Positions 37,273 through 46,863 of a stretch of DNA of 64,000 nucleotides are shown here, piece by piece. Source of the DNA: Cryomorphaceae bacterium 1068. Its GTDB lineage: Bacteria; Bacteroidota; Bacteroidia; Flavobacteriales_D; Cryomorphaceae. The stretch's first letter is position 1. Every line of letters starts with the position of its first letter. The notes below the pieces were generated by a model. It had not been told where the DNA came from, did not search any database, and saw nothing but the letters and a program-made list of their open reading frames with translations. The stretch covers positions 310,001 to 374,000 of the forward strand of contig JAPVXR010000003.1 in the NCBI GenBank assembly GCA_027214385.1, given 5' to 3'. Position numbers and translations under genes: made by a program.

Positions 37273-37626
37273 ATGAACAAGGTAATTATGAGGTACATAC
37301 TTCCAATTATTATTTTTTTAGCTGTAGGCTGTGGAAATGGCAATGGAGAAAATGGTGAGCAGACGATTAAAGATTTGGAACGCGCTATAACGGCTATAGA
37401 AGATCGTCAGCAAGCCGAATATAAGATCATCGAAGACCAAGAGCGTATGATCAATATTATGGAAGGAAATATTGACAAGGCGAATAGTGAAGGAATGAAA
37501 GATAAAATCCGAAATGACATCAACGAGAAGCGAGTCATCATACGAGATGCTGAAGTCAATCTAAGAAACCAAGAGAAAGTACTAGGGGAGCTTTACGCGA
37601 AAAGAGATAGTATTATGAATAAATAG
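37273..37626 (+). CDS. small coiled-coil lipoprotein
   Basis: 117 residues (ATG 37273, or ATG 37288 giving MRYILPIIIFLAVGC). A lipobox-like LAVGC ends the hydrophobic segment. The rest is one long charged helix (IKDLERAITAIEDRQQAEYKIIEDQERMI...) with heptad spacing, so probably a coiled coil. No family is recognised. It follows the terminator of the TPR gene by 8 bp, so it depends on read-through or an unseen promoter. Confidence 0.65.
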   Translation: MNKVIMRYILPIIIFLAVGCGNGNGENGEQTIKDLERAITAIEDRQQAEYKIIEDQERMINIMEGNIDKANSEGMKDKIRNDINEKRVIIRDAEVNLRNQEKVLGELYAKRDSIMNK

Positions 37627-37705
37627 GCTACTCTGCGCAGCGTAAACCCTACTTAACATAATATAAATTATGAGTCATTCCGGATTGCATTTATTCATTT
37701 ACATT

Positions 37706-38236
37706 TTACGGCCTTTGATATATAGAACTACTATCTAACTGAGCTGTTCTTTTTCTCTTAAAGCTACTCGAATATTTTTCCAACAATCTATTCAACTTCG
37801 GTTCGATAAACTTTTGGCAAAAAGGCTTCTCTGGATTGTTGTGGTAATAATCCCGATACTCCTCTGAATTCAATCTGAAATCTTTGAAATACAGCACTTC
37901 GGTAATAATCTTTTCGTCAAATTCGGCTTGAAGATTTTTCAGCGCTTGAAGGCATGACAATTCCTGATCAGCACTGAACACATAAATTGCCGATCGGTAT
38001 TTTTTTCGCATACAGTGCGCACTGGTACAGCTATGCGAGTGCAAATGAATGGCTATCAAATTAGGCAATGAAATTCGTTGAGGATCGAACTCAAATAAGA
38101 TCGCTTCTGAAAATGAATTATGCGGTGCAGCTGCTGATATCCAGCCTTGCCGGACCTTTTCGACCCCGATAACTGAACCGAAAATCCCTTCCGTACACCA
38201 ATGACAGCTCCCTCCTAGCCCAATGATTGGGCTCAT
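37706..38236 (-). CDS. divergent MsrA-type peptide-methionine (S)-S-oxide reductase
   Basis: 176 residues. The start LGGSCHWCTEGIFGSVIGVEKV matches the MsrA active-site region (Cys11 as nucleophile, Glu17), but the Phe of the usual GCFWG/GxCFWC signature is His. Further conserved parts are SEAILFEFDP, the HLHSHSCTSAHCMRKKYRSAIY segment equivalent to the canonical HDPT...[10 protein letters not shown], and a tail with YYHNNPEKPFCQKFIEPKL. This tail gives a Cys near the C-terminus that could resolve the sulfenic acid. The start codon overlaps the msrA stop by one base (TAATG), so the two are translated from one mRNA. The substrate may differ from the canonical enzyme. Confidence 0.78.
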   Translation of the reverse strand: MSPIIGLGGSCHWCTEGIFGSVIGVEKVRQGWISAAAPHNSFSEAILFEFDPQRISLPNLIAIHLHSHSCTSAHCMRKKYRSAIYVFSADQELSCLQALKNLQAEFDEKIITEVLYFKDFRLNSEEYRDYYHNNPEKPFCQKFIEPKLNRLLEKYSSSFKRKRTAQLDSSSIYQRP

Positions 38237-38742
38237 TATAAAGCCCTTTCATAAGGGCCAAATCGTTCGAAATGACAGGTATAACCATTGGGAATACGTA
38301 CCAGATAGTCCTGATGCTCTGGCTCGGCAGGCCAAAACTTGGTAAAAGGCTCTAATGTAGTAACCACTTTTGAAGGCCACCTGTTTGACTCGTTTACTAC
38401 TTGAATGAAATCATCAGCAGTCTTTTTCTCTTCTTCATTTTGGAAGAATACAGCTGATCGGTAGCTTGAGCCACGGTCATTCCCCTGGCGATCAACCGTC
38501 GTAGGATCATGAATACGAAAGAAATAATCTAGGATTGCTTCGTAATCAGTCACAGTGGGGTCGTATACAATTTCTATCCCCTCGGCATGCCCAGGATGAT
38601 TTCTGTAGGTGGGATGATCGTTGCTACCACCTAGGTAACCCACTTCGGTATCGATTATACCGGGACGAACTCTAAAGAGATCTTCTACTCCCCAGAAACA
38701 ACCACCTGCCAGGTATACCTTTTTTGTATTCTCCATTACCAT
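38236..38742 (-). CDS. msrA: peptide-methionine (S)-S-oxide reductase MsrA
   Basis: 168 residues from ATG 38742 (ATG 38736 also possible). The frame extends to 38823, but those residues do not fit the family. Reduces methionine-S-sulfoxide in proteins. [11 protein letters not shown] carries the nucleophilic Cys; [20 protein letters not shown] (Glu and substrate pocket), [22 protein letters not shown] and [11 protein letters not shown] are all canonical. It is the first gene of a two-gene unit with a divergent paralog. Confidence 0.92.
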   Translation of the reverse strand: MVMENTKKVYLAGGCFWGVEDLFRVRPGIIDTEVGYLGGSNDHPTYRNHPGHAEGIEIVYDPTVTDYEAILDYFFRIHDPTTVDRQGNDRGSSYRSAVFFQNEEEKKTADDFIQVVNESNRWPSKVVTTLEPFTKFWPAEPEHQDYLVRIPNGYTCHFERFGPYERAL

Positions 38743-38834
38743 TTCTTTACCCTTTAAACAGCAAATTCCTCCTCTGGTTCTGACTGTCGGTGTAAAACCA
38801 CATGACTCAATAAATGATCTCAACTAAAACAAAA

Positions 38835-38860
38835 AAATCCATCCCAAAAGAGATGGATTT
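38835..38860 (-). terminator. intrinsic terminator after the cold-shock-domain gene
   Basis: 9-bp stem AAATCCATC (38835-38843) with GATGGATTT (38852-38860), 8-nt loop. On the minus strand a run of seven T covers the end of the stem and beyond. Confidence 0.85.
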
Positions 38861-38880
38861 ATAATATCTGTGAGGATCAC

Positions 38881-39327
38881 TTATTTCATAATTCGAACAT
38901 TGACCGCTACGGGACCTCTGTCTCCCGGTTCAACGTCAAATGAAACTTTGTTTCCTTCTTTGATTTCGTCTTCGTGTCTGGATACGTGTGTGAAGAGGCT
39001 TTCTTGAGAACCTTTGACTTTAATAAATCCAAATCCTTTAGACTCATCAAAGAACGATACAGTTCCTTCATTGACCATTACTTCATCACTTTCGCTCTTT
39101 TTCGGAATACCGAGAACGATATCTTCGGCTTCGATTTCTTCCTTCTCTGCCGGATCCGGTGGCGTATCTACGATTCTTCCGTTTTCGTCTACATACGCAA
39201 TCATGTCGTCAAAACTAGTCGCTCCTTCTTCTTTGCGCTCTTCTTTACGCTTTAGCTTGTCTTCTTTTCGCTTCTGTTTCTTTTTTTCTTTTTCCCTCTT
39301 GCTGAAGGATTCGTGTGATCTACCCAT
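38881..39327 (-). CDS. cold-shock-domain protein with charged N-terminal extension
   Basis: 148 residues. The C-terminal ~65 residues are a cold-shock domain (EGTVSFFDESKGFGFIKVKG with RNP1 KGFGFI, then SLFTHVSRHEDEI and KVSFDVEPGDRGPVAVNV) that binds single-stranded RNA or DNA. Ahead of it is a strongly basic Lys/Glu helix (KREKEKKKQKRKEDKLKRKEE is too long to be a normal linker) and an acidic proline-containing hinge. The standard CspA form is ~70 residues; this longer arrangement is common in Bacteroidota. Monocistronic with its own terminator. Confidence 0.88.
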   Translation of the reverse strand: MGRSHESFSKREKEKKKQKRKEDKLKRKEERKEEGATSFDDMIAYVDENGRIVDTPPDPAEKEEIEAEDIVLGIPKKSESDEVMVNEGTVSFFDESKGFGFIKVKGSQESLFTHVSRHEDEIKEGNKVSFDVEPGDRGPVAVNVRIMK

Positions 39328-39437
39328 TAATAATATTTGGTGTTAAGAGTCCAAATTGTTCAGACTCACAATGAAAATAGCATTTCTCAATGAACTGACA
39401 AAGGAAAGCCGAAAAAGTTCATTTTCAAACAGATTTC

Positions 39438-39893
39438 TTACCAAGTTTCGTTTTTCAATTCGCTTACGGCACGCATTACATCTCTTTGGCTGATTTGGCC
39501 TACTAATTTCCCGTCACTCATAATTGGAAACCGCCTAACCTTAAGCGTTAAAAATTTATTAGCTACATCCAAGATCGGCATATCAGGCGGAATGGTATGA
39601 ACTTCTTTCGCCATCAAGTCCCCTACTGTACCGACTTTATTTGGCGAATTGTTGTATTTCCCTTTTACAACTTCTTTCAGGCAGTCACCTTCGGATATGA
39701 TTCCAACGAGATTCCCGTTATCATCAAGTACGGGGCCACCGGAAATATTCTTATCCAATAGTTTCTTAAAAACCTCACCCATATGCTGATCAGGATGAAA
39801 CGTAACTAGTTTTGCCGTCATAAAGTCTTCGGCTTTAATTTGTTGGATTTCCTTTTTTGGAGCTTTACGTACTCCGGTAAAACTTTTGACCAT
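39438..39893 (-). CDS. CBS-domain-pair protein
   Basis: 151 residues made of two CBS domains (AEDFMTAKLVTFHPDQHMGEVFKKLLDKNISGGPVLDDNG and DLMAKEVHTIPPDMPILDVANKFL...RRFPIMSDGKLVGQISQRDVMRAV), which bind adenine nucleotides as a regulatory module. There is no catalytic domain, so it probably acts by binding a partner or sensing ATP/AMP. Single gene; no partner is adjacent. Confidence 0.85.
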   Translation of the reverse strand: MVKSFTGVRKAPKKEIQQIKAEDFMTAKLVTFHPDQHMGEVFKKLLDKNISGGPVLDDNGNLVGIISEGDCLKEVVKGKYNNSPNKVGTVGDLMAKEVHTIPPDMPILDVANKFLTLKVRRFPIMSDGKLVGQISQRDVMRAVSELKNETW

Positions 39894-39993
39894 GGCTTTA
39901 AAAGGTTGATTTCAATCAATATAGTAAAACATCCTCGATTTAAATTCACCGAGTTAATTTTGTGATCTAAAATCTTAACAACTTTTTCTCACG

Positions 39994-40419
39994 ATGAAAT
40001 CATTATTGAGTCTCGTTTTTGCCTTTGCTTTCTCTACCCTATTCGCTCAAAGTGCGGATGATGTTTTAGGTCTTTGGTTGGTTCAAGACAAAGATGCTTA
40101 TGTGCGCATCTTCAAAAAGGACGGAAAGTACTTTGGGCGAGTAACATGGCTAGAAGAGCCATATGACGAAAACGGTAAACCCATTACCGACCCTAATGGG
40201 GAGCCCATTCTCGAAATGGAGGTAGTTAGTGGTTTTGTTTTTGAAGAGGACGAATGGGTAGACGGAACGGTTTACGATGCAGAAATTGGAAAGACGTATC
40301 ACGGATCTATGGAGATGGAGGATCACGATACACTCAACCTTCGCGGAAGCTTGGATTCATTCGGGCTCCTGGGCAGAACTGAAACATGGACAAGACTCAA
40401 AGAGAGAGGCAATAAATGA
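39994..40419 (+). CDS. DUF2147 secreted protein
   Basis: 141 residues. Signal peptide (LVFAFAFSTLFAQ), then a DUF2147 beta-barrel-like domain: DDVLGLWLVQDKDAYVRIFK, FGRVTWLEEPYDENGKPITD and a C-terminal GRTETWTRL. The family is periplasmic or outer-membrane associated with no established activity. The stop is followed by a weak 7-bp hairpin. It lies between a divergently oriented CBS gene and a convergent secreted protein gene. Confidence 0.82.
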   Translation: MKSLLSLVFAFAFSTLFAQSADDVLGLWLVQDKDAYVRIFKKDGKYFGRVTWLEEPYDENGKPITDPNGEPILEMEVVSGFVFEEDEWVDGTVYDAEIGKTYHGSMEMEDHDTLNLRGSLDSFGLLGRTETWTRLKERGNK

Positions 40420-40423
40420 AAAA

Positions 40424-40450
40424 CGCGACAAATATGAAATACCTGTCGCG
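40424..40450 (+). terminator. weak hairpin after the DUF2147 gene
   Basis: CGCGACA (40424-40430) pairs with TGTCGCG (40444-40450) around a 13-nt loop, but no T run follows. A second small hairpin (AGCATC/GATGCT, 40466-40471/40480-40485) lies just beyond. The termination role is uncertain. Confidence 0.35.
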
Positions 40451-40561
40451 CTATCCATGATGGTAAGCATCAAAAATATGATGCTAAAGGGAGAGACTTA
40501 GTTGCTCTGAGCATCTTACGGCTCGCCCGATATATTGTTTCATTCTACCGATAGGCTGTTT

Positions 40562-43075
40562 TTATCGACTAAGGGTAATTGTACCATTGTAGCTCTGACC
40601 CGAATCTTTGTAGAAAAACTCTATGGTGTGGAAATATTGACCCTCACCGGCATCATTTCCATTTCCATAATCCCCTTCCCAGATAAATGCGGGATCATTG
40701 GTCTGAAAAACTTCTTTCCCCCAACGATCATATACTACGCTATTGAAATTGAGAAGACATGGATCGTCTTTATTTTCAATGGTCCAAACATCGTTGAGTC
40801 CATCGCCGTTTGGCGTATAAATATTTTGAATGGGTTCGATGATGCCCATAGTAGGTGTTGTCACGGATATAGGGACTTCAAACGTTCTGGTAACGGACTT
40901 CTGACAACTACTAGACACTACGGTAAAAGTAACCAAGTAAGGATCAACCTCTACATCGGGACAATCTGGCACCCAAGTGAATTGACCAAATACGGCTTCA
41001 GTGTTTACCAAAAAACCCTCAAACAATGCCAAATTAGTGACCTCTGTGAAGACAGACCCTTGAGCCGTTAAAGTCAATGTATCGTATGGATTTACATCTG
41101 TTACTGACACACTGAAATCAATTGGCTCATCACCCACGCTATGATCCACTTCGAATCCAAAAAGCGGCAGCTCGAATACAGGTGGGGACTCAGGAGGTAG
41201 GCTAAGATAAAGCACCACTGTCTTCTCAACGACTTCGTTGGTCTTACAGCTTTCAGACGTCCCTGTGAAATTGATCAGGTAAGGCTCAGGTCGAACATCT
41301 GAGCATTTCGGAGCCCAGCACAAGTTTCCGTTAAGCTGTATCAGCCCTTCAAGCGTATCAAGTGAAGCAGGGTTGTCAGGAAGGTTGAAAATCTCAGATG
41401 TCGCCGTCACCTCGAGTGTATCAAAGAAATTGGGGTCAACAAAAGTGACGGGCATACAGAAGGTATCCGTAGAGTAAAACTCCCAGAAAATCGTGTCAAA
41501 GGGTTGAACAAATGTGGCGGGCTCATCGGGAGGGACAACGACTTCAATAGGAACTGAAAAATTAACCGTGTCCTGAACTTCACAGTTGGTGGCGATTACT
41601 TCAAAATCAATAAAATAAGGTTCGTCACTGACATCTTCGCATATCACGTTCCAGCAAAAAGGCAGTGTAACGTCACTTTGATCAATTTCAGGTTCCAGTT
41701 CCGTCACATTTGATAAATCAAAAATCTCTGAGCTAGGATTGACAATTAATGTATCGGCTTCGTTGGGGTCAACAAAGACAAAGTTGAAGCAGTGAGTGGA
41801 GGGATCATAAAGATCTATGGTCACTTCACCTTCCAGTGGCTCTTCGAGCAAGGTAGACTCATCATCCTCCAAAATGACGTTGAAATAGATGTTTTGCTCT
41901 GTAATTAATACCTCGTTTGCGCATCCAAGGGAAAAAGCCGTGAGTGTGACCATATAAAGATCGTCCTGCAGGTTTTCACAAACAGGGGACCAACAGAAGT
42001 CTTGCTCGATAGTAGAAAAGCCATTTGCATCAGGGAAATTGGCCTGAGGAATTACTGTACCATCGAGGATACTCCCCTCTCCTTGCAGGAACAAAGTGTC
42101 TCCTAGATTTGGATCGGTAACAACGATTGGTACACAAATTTCCGTATTGGCTAAGACATCAAAAATGGTATCACCATTCGGGGTGTTAATTACAGACGGT
42201 AAGTCTAGAACACAAACAGTTGATGTGAGCTGCAGCTCTCTTCTCACGGTACCGATTAACACTCCATCTCGAAATTCCTGAACCTGAACTGCAACTGTAA
42301 ATACACCGACCTGATCAGGTTGAGCGATAATTAAGCCGGTCTCAGGGTTTATGGTAATTGGTGTTGCACCCCCGACTTGGTCATCGGTAGAAAAACCCGG
42401 AGCCCAAAATATGGTAGAATATGGCTTTGAACTCGCAACGGGCGGGTTCGGCGCAAAAAAGCTCGACTCTCCATTGAATGGCTCAGTAAATGAGTAAACC
42501 AAAGAATCACCATCGGTGTCTGTAGCTCCAAAGTCAATAATGTTTTCACCATTTACGCAGAGGTAAGCTTCTGAAGGATACTCTCCGAATTCGGGAGTTG
42601 AGTTTTGCAATACAGGGTCGGGAACATCTACTGTGAATACAAAACCAAGATCATTTCCATCAAGATTCAAACTGAGATTATTTCTGCAACATCTCTCCTT
42701 CGATAGGTAATATCCATTCGGATTGTCGGGCAATTCAAATTGAGTTTGATAAATCCCGATTTCTAAACAAACGTCAGGTACAAAACAAGAATTACCAAGT
42801 TCAGGAACGACTGTTTCAAACCCGTCAAAAACAAAATCCAAAGCAGTGAGATGCTCATTTGTTAATGCGTCGAAGACAGTAATCTCCACAACAGGGTCAA
42901 AATCGGCACCACCCGAGGCACAGTCTCGGTAAAGAGTCAAGGTTGCTTCAAATGTGTTTCCTTCAATATGCCTTACGGTAAAATCACCACCCGTGATATG
43001 CGCTGCCATTGAAAAAAAAGGGGTGCACATCATAAAGACGAACACCCCAAAAGCTTTGGAAATTTGGTTTTTCAT
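40562..43075 (-). CDS. secreted repeat protein with CHU_C (T9SS type B) tail
   Basis: 837 residues. Signal peptide (FMMCTPFFSMAAH), then the common Bacteroidota N-terminal module of CHU_C proteins (AHITGGDFTVRHIEGNTFEATLTLYRDC...), ~270 residues. It is followed by four related ~120-residue units marked by FCWSPVCENLQDDLYMVTLTAFSLGC, FCWNVICEDVSDEPYFIDF, LCWAPKCSDVRPEPYLINF and FTWVPDCPDVEVDPYLVTF. Each has paired Cys likely to form disulfides. The last ~90 residues are the gliding-motility-associated domain (IYTPNGDGLNDVW...YDRWGKEVFQT). It lies 15 bp after the M36 protease gene and is probably co-transcribed. Confidence 0.88.
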   Translation of the reverse strand: MKNQISKAFGVFVFMMCTPFFSMAAHITGGDFTVRHIEGNTFEATLTLYRDCASGGADFDPVVEITVFDALTNEHLTALDFVFDGFETVVPELGNSCFVPDVCLEIGIYQTQFELPDNPNGYYLSKERCCRNNLSLNLDGNDLGFVFTVDVPDPVLQNSTPEFGEYPSEAYLCVNGENIIDFGATDTDGDSLVYSFTEPFNGESSFFAPNPPVASSKPYSTIFWAPGFSTDDQVGGATPITINPETGLIIAQPDQVGVFTVAVQVQEFRDGVLIGTVRRELQLTSTVCVLDLPSVINTPNGDTIFDVLANTEICVPIVVTDPNLGDTLFLQGEGSILDGTVIPQANFPDANGFSTIEQDFCWSPVCENLQDDLYMVTLTAFSLGCANEVLITEQNIYFNVILEDDESTLLEEPLEGEVTIDLYDPSTHCFNFVFVDPNEADTLIVNPSSEIFDLSNVTELEPEIDQSDVTLPFCWNVICEDVSDEPYFIDFEVIATNCEVQDTVNFSVPIEVVVPPDEPATFVQPFDTIFWEFYSTDTFCMPVTFVDPNFFDTLEVTATSEIFNLPDNPASLDTLEGLIQLNGNLCWAPKCSDVRPEPYLINFTGTSESCKTNEVVEKTVVLYLSLPPESPPVFELPLFGFEVDHSVGDEPIDFSVSVTDVNPYDTLTLTAQGSVFTEVTNLALFEGFLVNTEAVFGQFTWVPDCPDVEVDPYLVTFTVVSSSCQKSVTRTFEVPISVTTPTMGIIEPIQNIYTPNGDGLNDVWTIENKDDPCLLNFNSVVYDRWGKEVFQTNDPAFIWEGDYGNGNDAGEGQYFHTIEFFYKDSGQSYNGTITLSR

Positions 43076-43090
43076 AGGGGAAAAATAAGA

Positions 43091-46000
43091 CTATTCTGCA
43101 ATAGTCAGCTTATCTCGGAAGAGAATGTTGTTCTCCCCTCTTTCGCTAACAGAAATAAAGTATAGGCCTGAATTCAACCCTTCAAGGTTTAATTCAATTC
43201 GCTCCCCGACAAAATCTCTGTTTATGACTTCCTTTCCACTCACGTCATGCAGACGCAACGTTAAGCGATCGCTACCAAATTCCTGATTGTCCAAGAATAC
43301 CATTCCTGATGAAGGATTCGGGTAAACTGCAAAACCTTTTGCAGCACCGATATCACTCGTTGAGTTTGTACCGACAGATATCTCCATTGTCATTGAACAG
43401 CCATCATTTATGGTAAGAGTGACCATGTAAGTTCCCGCGTTTTGATAGGTATGGGTAGGATTTTGCTCATCAGATGAGTTTCCATCTCCAAAATCCCATG
43501 ACCAAGAAGTCGCATCTGCTGACTCATCAACAAACGTAATCGACAAATCACTCTCTTCAAAGCTGAAAGTCGCTTCTCCCGTAACTTCTGCGACAACTTC
43601 TACTAAATCGCTAACACAGCCATTGGTAGAAACTTCAACATCGTAGAAATAGTAATAAAAATCAGGACCCGCAGGACTGCCAATGATGGACATTACACCA
43701 TCAATATCATACGGATAGTTGGCACCTGCATCATTTCGGTATAGATCTGCTTGATCAAGCCCCATGCTGTAAATACCAGGCTCATCAATTACAAAACCTA
43801 AATCTATTCTTCCCTCTCCTGTAAAATCTACATCGACACTCAATGTTTGAATTGGCGCACCTTCATTTGAAGCACCCTCAAATAGTGATATCGGTCTGCT
43901 TCCAACTCCGCCGCTGTAAACCAATGCCGATTCTATGGTTATTGGTTCGAACACTTCGAATATGATCGTACCTACAAAGGCAGAACCGTGATTCCCTCCT
44001 GTTCCAAAATCATTATCGTCGGGGCCGACAAAGTCGAGAAGTGGCAACTCAGAGTAATTTTGAGCGAAATACGATTCATTTTCCGACCCGATAGTTGCCT
44101 CAAAACTATCACCCAGTCCTACCTGCTCTAAGTCAGCATTCAACCATCTGATTTGATTTCCATCGGGAGATGACGACGTTAATTCTACAGTCTCTCCGGC
44201 GCAACCTGAAGCTCCGAAAGCTTCTGGTTCTTCAGGAAATGTGTAGTTGATCAAATTAGATTGCAAAATTTCATCTTCACCCAAGGTATTGGTAACGGTT
44301 AGTGAAACTGAGTAAGAACCTTGTTCCTCGTACTGGTGTATTGGGTTTTGTTCTTCACTGGAATTGCCATCGCCAAAATCCCAAAACCAAGACTGTGGTA
44401 TATCCGTACTTTCGTCGAAGAACTCTACAATTCCCGTACAAACTGTTTCAGAAGAAACAGAGAAAGCAGCCGTTGGCGGAACAAATACTTCTTGGCAAAT
44501 TGGTGGTACATCGAAAGCCGCTGTTCCGTCTGTGCGGCTCTGAGCAGAGCCCTGATCTGCGCTAAAGCCAAGACCTCTTTTAGCAAATGCATTCCAAATA
44601 AGGCATTGGTTAGCACCATCGTAAAGAAGTTCATCAGCCAACAGAATAGCATCTCTACCATCTACAAACCCGGGGCCGCAAGGCTGTAATTTCATACCTT
44701 CTGTCACCAAGTTTAAGGCGATGTTGTTACCGGCCGTTCCATTAATTAAATCAGGGTCATAACCGTAAACGTCTATGAGATCCCAAGTCATGTCCCAAAG
44801 CATGGTACACCACACAAATCCTACTCCGTGAGGAATAGTCAAACCTTGGTTAGGTACCGAAGCATACGTGAAAGCGTTTACAGCGAAAGAAGTGTCATAA
44901 GGTACAGGTCGAATTCCATTTCCATCGATAGGGTCTCCACTAGCGAAAGTTCCCATTGGTCTGTAGACAGGATTATCCACACTCAAATCCATTGTCAACA
45001 TGATGGCGTAGTAGTCGCTCCAACCTTCTCCCATTTGCTCATCACCAAATAAACAACCGGAATTATTTCCACCTCCCGTCAGTCTATTAGACAGACCGTG
45101 AACATATTCGTGTACGATAATCCCGTTATCAAAGCTTCCGTCTTTCTGTGTGCTTCCATCGGAGTCTTCCAGAGTAACATTTACCTCTTCGCCTTCATCG
45201 AGAGCATCTAACAGGATTTCAGCTACCTCAAACGAGACCATCAAAGAAGGAATGGTTACTTCATCAGAAGTACCACCTGGTGTGAATGGATCCTCTCCCA
45301 ACACATTATTAATAATGATCATGGCTGTTGCACCTGCCTCTTGGGCAAATATTGCTTTTTCTACGAAACTGCACCCACCTCGATATAGAATAGCAATGTT
45401 GCCATTGACTGCGTCGGGGTTTGTGATTTCCGAGCAACCATTATTAATCGGATTATCGGCATCTTCTACTAAGATCAAATTTCCGGTTAGCCCTTCAGCG
45501 GGAAAGGCAGGACCAAAAGTTGCTGCGGCAGATGAAGGATATGTAGCCGCAATAGAAGAAGGCGCATTTACTGTGAAACTTCCCGAAGCTGTTCCCGTGT
45601 TCCATAAGTACATTTGCATGCGAGGATTGGAGCCATCTCCAGGCGTTGCCATATTGGCATTGTTAGTTCCTCCCCCATCTTGAGCTTCTGCTCGAACTTC
45701 ATCGTTTGAATTCCCGCCATTTCCATAATTATTATCTTGGAAGTTTCCCGAAGCTTCATCAAAACCATATGCATACAAAATGTCGTGAATGACATTGTTT
45801 GCGTAAAACAGATTGGTAATAGCGGCATCTTGATATGTATCAGGATTGTTCGAAATATTCAATGGAAAATCAAAATTCAACTCATCTCCTCCATCAGCAC
45901 TTTGCCCTGAATTAATATCAGATGCATCTTCATAAGCGTGTACATTATTCCCTCTGGTGATGGTAAAATCTCCTCCAGGAATTCCATCATTATCATGCCA

Positions 46001-46813
46001 TCCAAATGGCGAAGCTATTGACTCTGCGGGCTCAGACAATAATTCTCTACTACCGTGATTCGGGCTTTCCACCGGAAATGGAAATACGTTGTACACTGAA
46101 CCATCCAAAGTGGTTCTTTTCACGGTGGTAAGCGTATTCTCATCTTCAAAGTTGTTGCACCCATTAACATCATGAGAATGACTTCCATTATGTGTACATG
46201 ATACTTGCCAATCAATTCGTTCTAACTCTTCTCCCGTTTGGGCGCTAATCATAAAATCAAACCAATGAGTCTCGTCAGGCAGGTCAACATTAAAGTTCCA
46301 TACCAGCTTTAACTCTTCTTCATTGGTATACCAGTAAACCAATTCAGCCGTTGTTTCGTGGAGATAATTGCCGGCATCGATTACTGTAGAATAATTAGTT
46401 CCATCCAACTGTTGAACAGAAACAGAACCTTGGATTCCCAACTTCGCCACGGTGCTTTCAATAGCCTGTGCTAATGAAATACTTGGTTGTGAACTCTCAG
46501 CTCTTGAAGCAATATTGCCTATTGGCTTCCCAACTAGGTTAACCAATTCGTTATCAACATTAAAAGCCGCATTAATCGTAGAATTCTTAATTCGAATTCC
46601 ATTTATCGTTTGGTTCAAATAAACATGCTCAACACCGCTTGTCGAGGATACATGACTCGCGTCGACATATAATCCAATAACATCTGAAGCTTTCAGATCA
46701 GGATAAACAGTTTGAAGTTGTCTTGAGATTTTTTCGATATTATCGTTTTGACCAACAGCACTTAACGACAATACGGCTGCAATAATGGCAGAAGCCAAAG
46801 TAGATATTTTCAT
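43091..46813 (-). CDS. secreted M36 (fungalysin) metallopeptidase with PKD domains and T9SS type A tail
   Basis: 1,240 residues. Signal peptide (~1-21), FTP/PepSY-like propeptide (~25-205), catalytic domain from ~260 with a PA domain inserted at ~420-550, and the zinc site HEYVHGLSNR (His568 and His572 as ligands, Glu569 as general base) with Glu596 in EGWSDYYA as the third ligand. Then come two PKD domains (~785-850 and ~1080-1140, each with WDFGDGNSS), with a ~200-residue beta domain between them, and a C-terminal Por-secretion domain (VYPNPSSGMVFL...NSGLYFISVSERG). A propeptide-activated extracellular protease that degrades proteins outside the cell. Confidence 0.95.
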   Translation of the reverse strand: MKISTLASAIIAAVLSLSAVGQNDNIEKISRQLQTVYPDLKASDVIGLYVDASHVSSTSGVEHVYLNQTINGIRIKNSTINAAFNVDNELVNLVGKPIGNIASRAESSQPSISLAQAIESTVAKLGIQGSVSVQQLDGTNYSTVIDAGNYLHETTAELVYWYTNEEELKLVWNFNVDLPDETHWFDFMISAQTGEELERIDWQVSCTHNGSHSHDVNGCNNFEDENTLTTVKRTTLDGSVYNVFPFPVESPNHGSRELLSEPAESIASPFGWHDNDGIPGGDFTITRGNNVHAYEDASDINSGQSADGGDELNFDFPLNISNNPDTYQDAAITNLFYANNVIHDILYAYGFDEASGNFQDNNYGNGGNSNDEVRAEAQDGGGTNNANMATPGDGSNPRMQMYLWNTGTASGSFTVNAPSSIAATYPSSAAATFGPAFPAEGLTGNLILVEDADNPINNGCSEITNPDAVNGNIAILYRGGCSFVEKAIFAQEAGATAMIIINNVLGEDPFTPGGTSDEVTIPSLMVSFEVAEILLDALDEGEEVNVTLEDSDGSTQKDGSFDNGIIVHEYVHGLSNRLTGGGNNSGCLFGDEQMGEGWSDYYAIMLTMDLSVDNPVYRPMGTFASGDPIDGNGIRPVPYDTSFAVNAFTYASVPNQGLTIPHGVGFVWCTMLWDMTWDLIDVYGYDPDLINGTAGNNIALNLVTEGMKLQPCGPGFVDGRDAILLADELLYDGANQCLIWNAFAKRGLGFSADQGSAQSRTDGTAAFDVPPICQEVFVPPTAAFSVSSETVCTGIVEFFDESTDIPQSWFWDFGDGNSSEEQNPIHQYEEQGSYSVSLTVTNTLGEDEILQSNLINYTFPEEPEAFGASGCAGETVELTSSSPDGNQIRWLNADLEQVGLGDSFEATIGSENESYFAQNYSELPLLDFVGPDDNDFGTGGNHGSAFVGTIIFEVFEPITIESALVYSGGVGSRPISLFEGASNEGAPIQTLSVDVDFTGEGRIDLGFVIDEPGIYSMGLDQADLYRNDAGANYPYDIDGVMSIIGSPAGPDFYYYFYDVEVSTNGCVSDLVEVVAEVTGEATFSFEESDLSITFVDESADATSWSWDFGDGNSSDEQNPTHTYQNAGTYMVTLTINDGCSMTMEISVGTNSTSDIGAAKGFAVYPNPSSGMVFLDNQEFGSDRLTLRLHDVSGKEVINRDFVGERIELNLEGLNSGLYFISVSERGENNILFRDKLTIAE

Positions 46814-46863
46814 TCGTTACAAGTTTTTCGCGAGCCGAAAGATAGCCCATGTACCAACGAATA

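Noticed and set aside
40535-41071. 178-codon plus-strand frame over the end of the CHU_C repeat protein
   Set aside because: Antisense shadow of a well-supported coding region.
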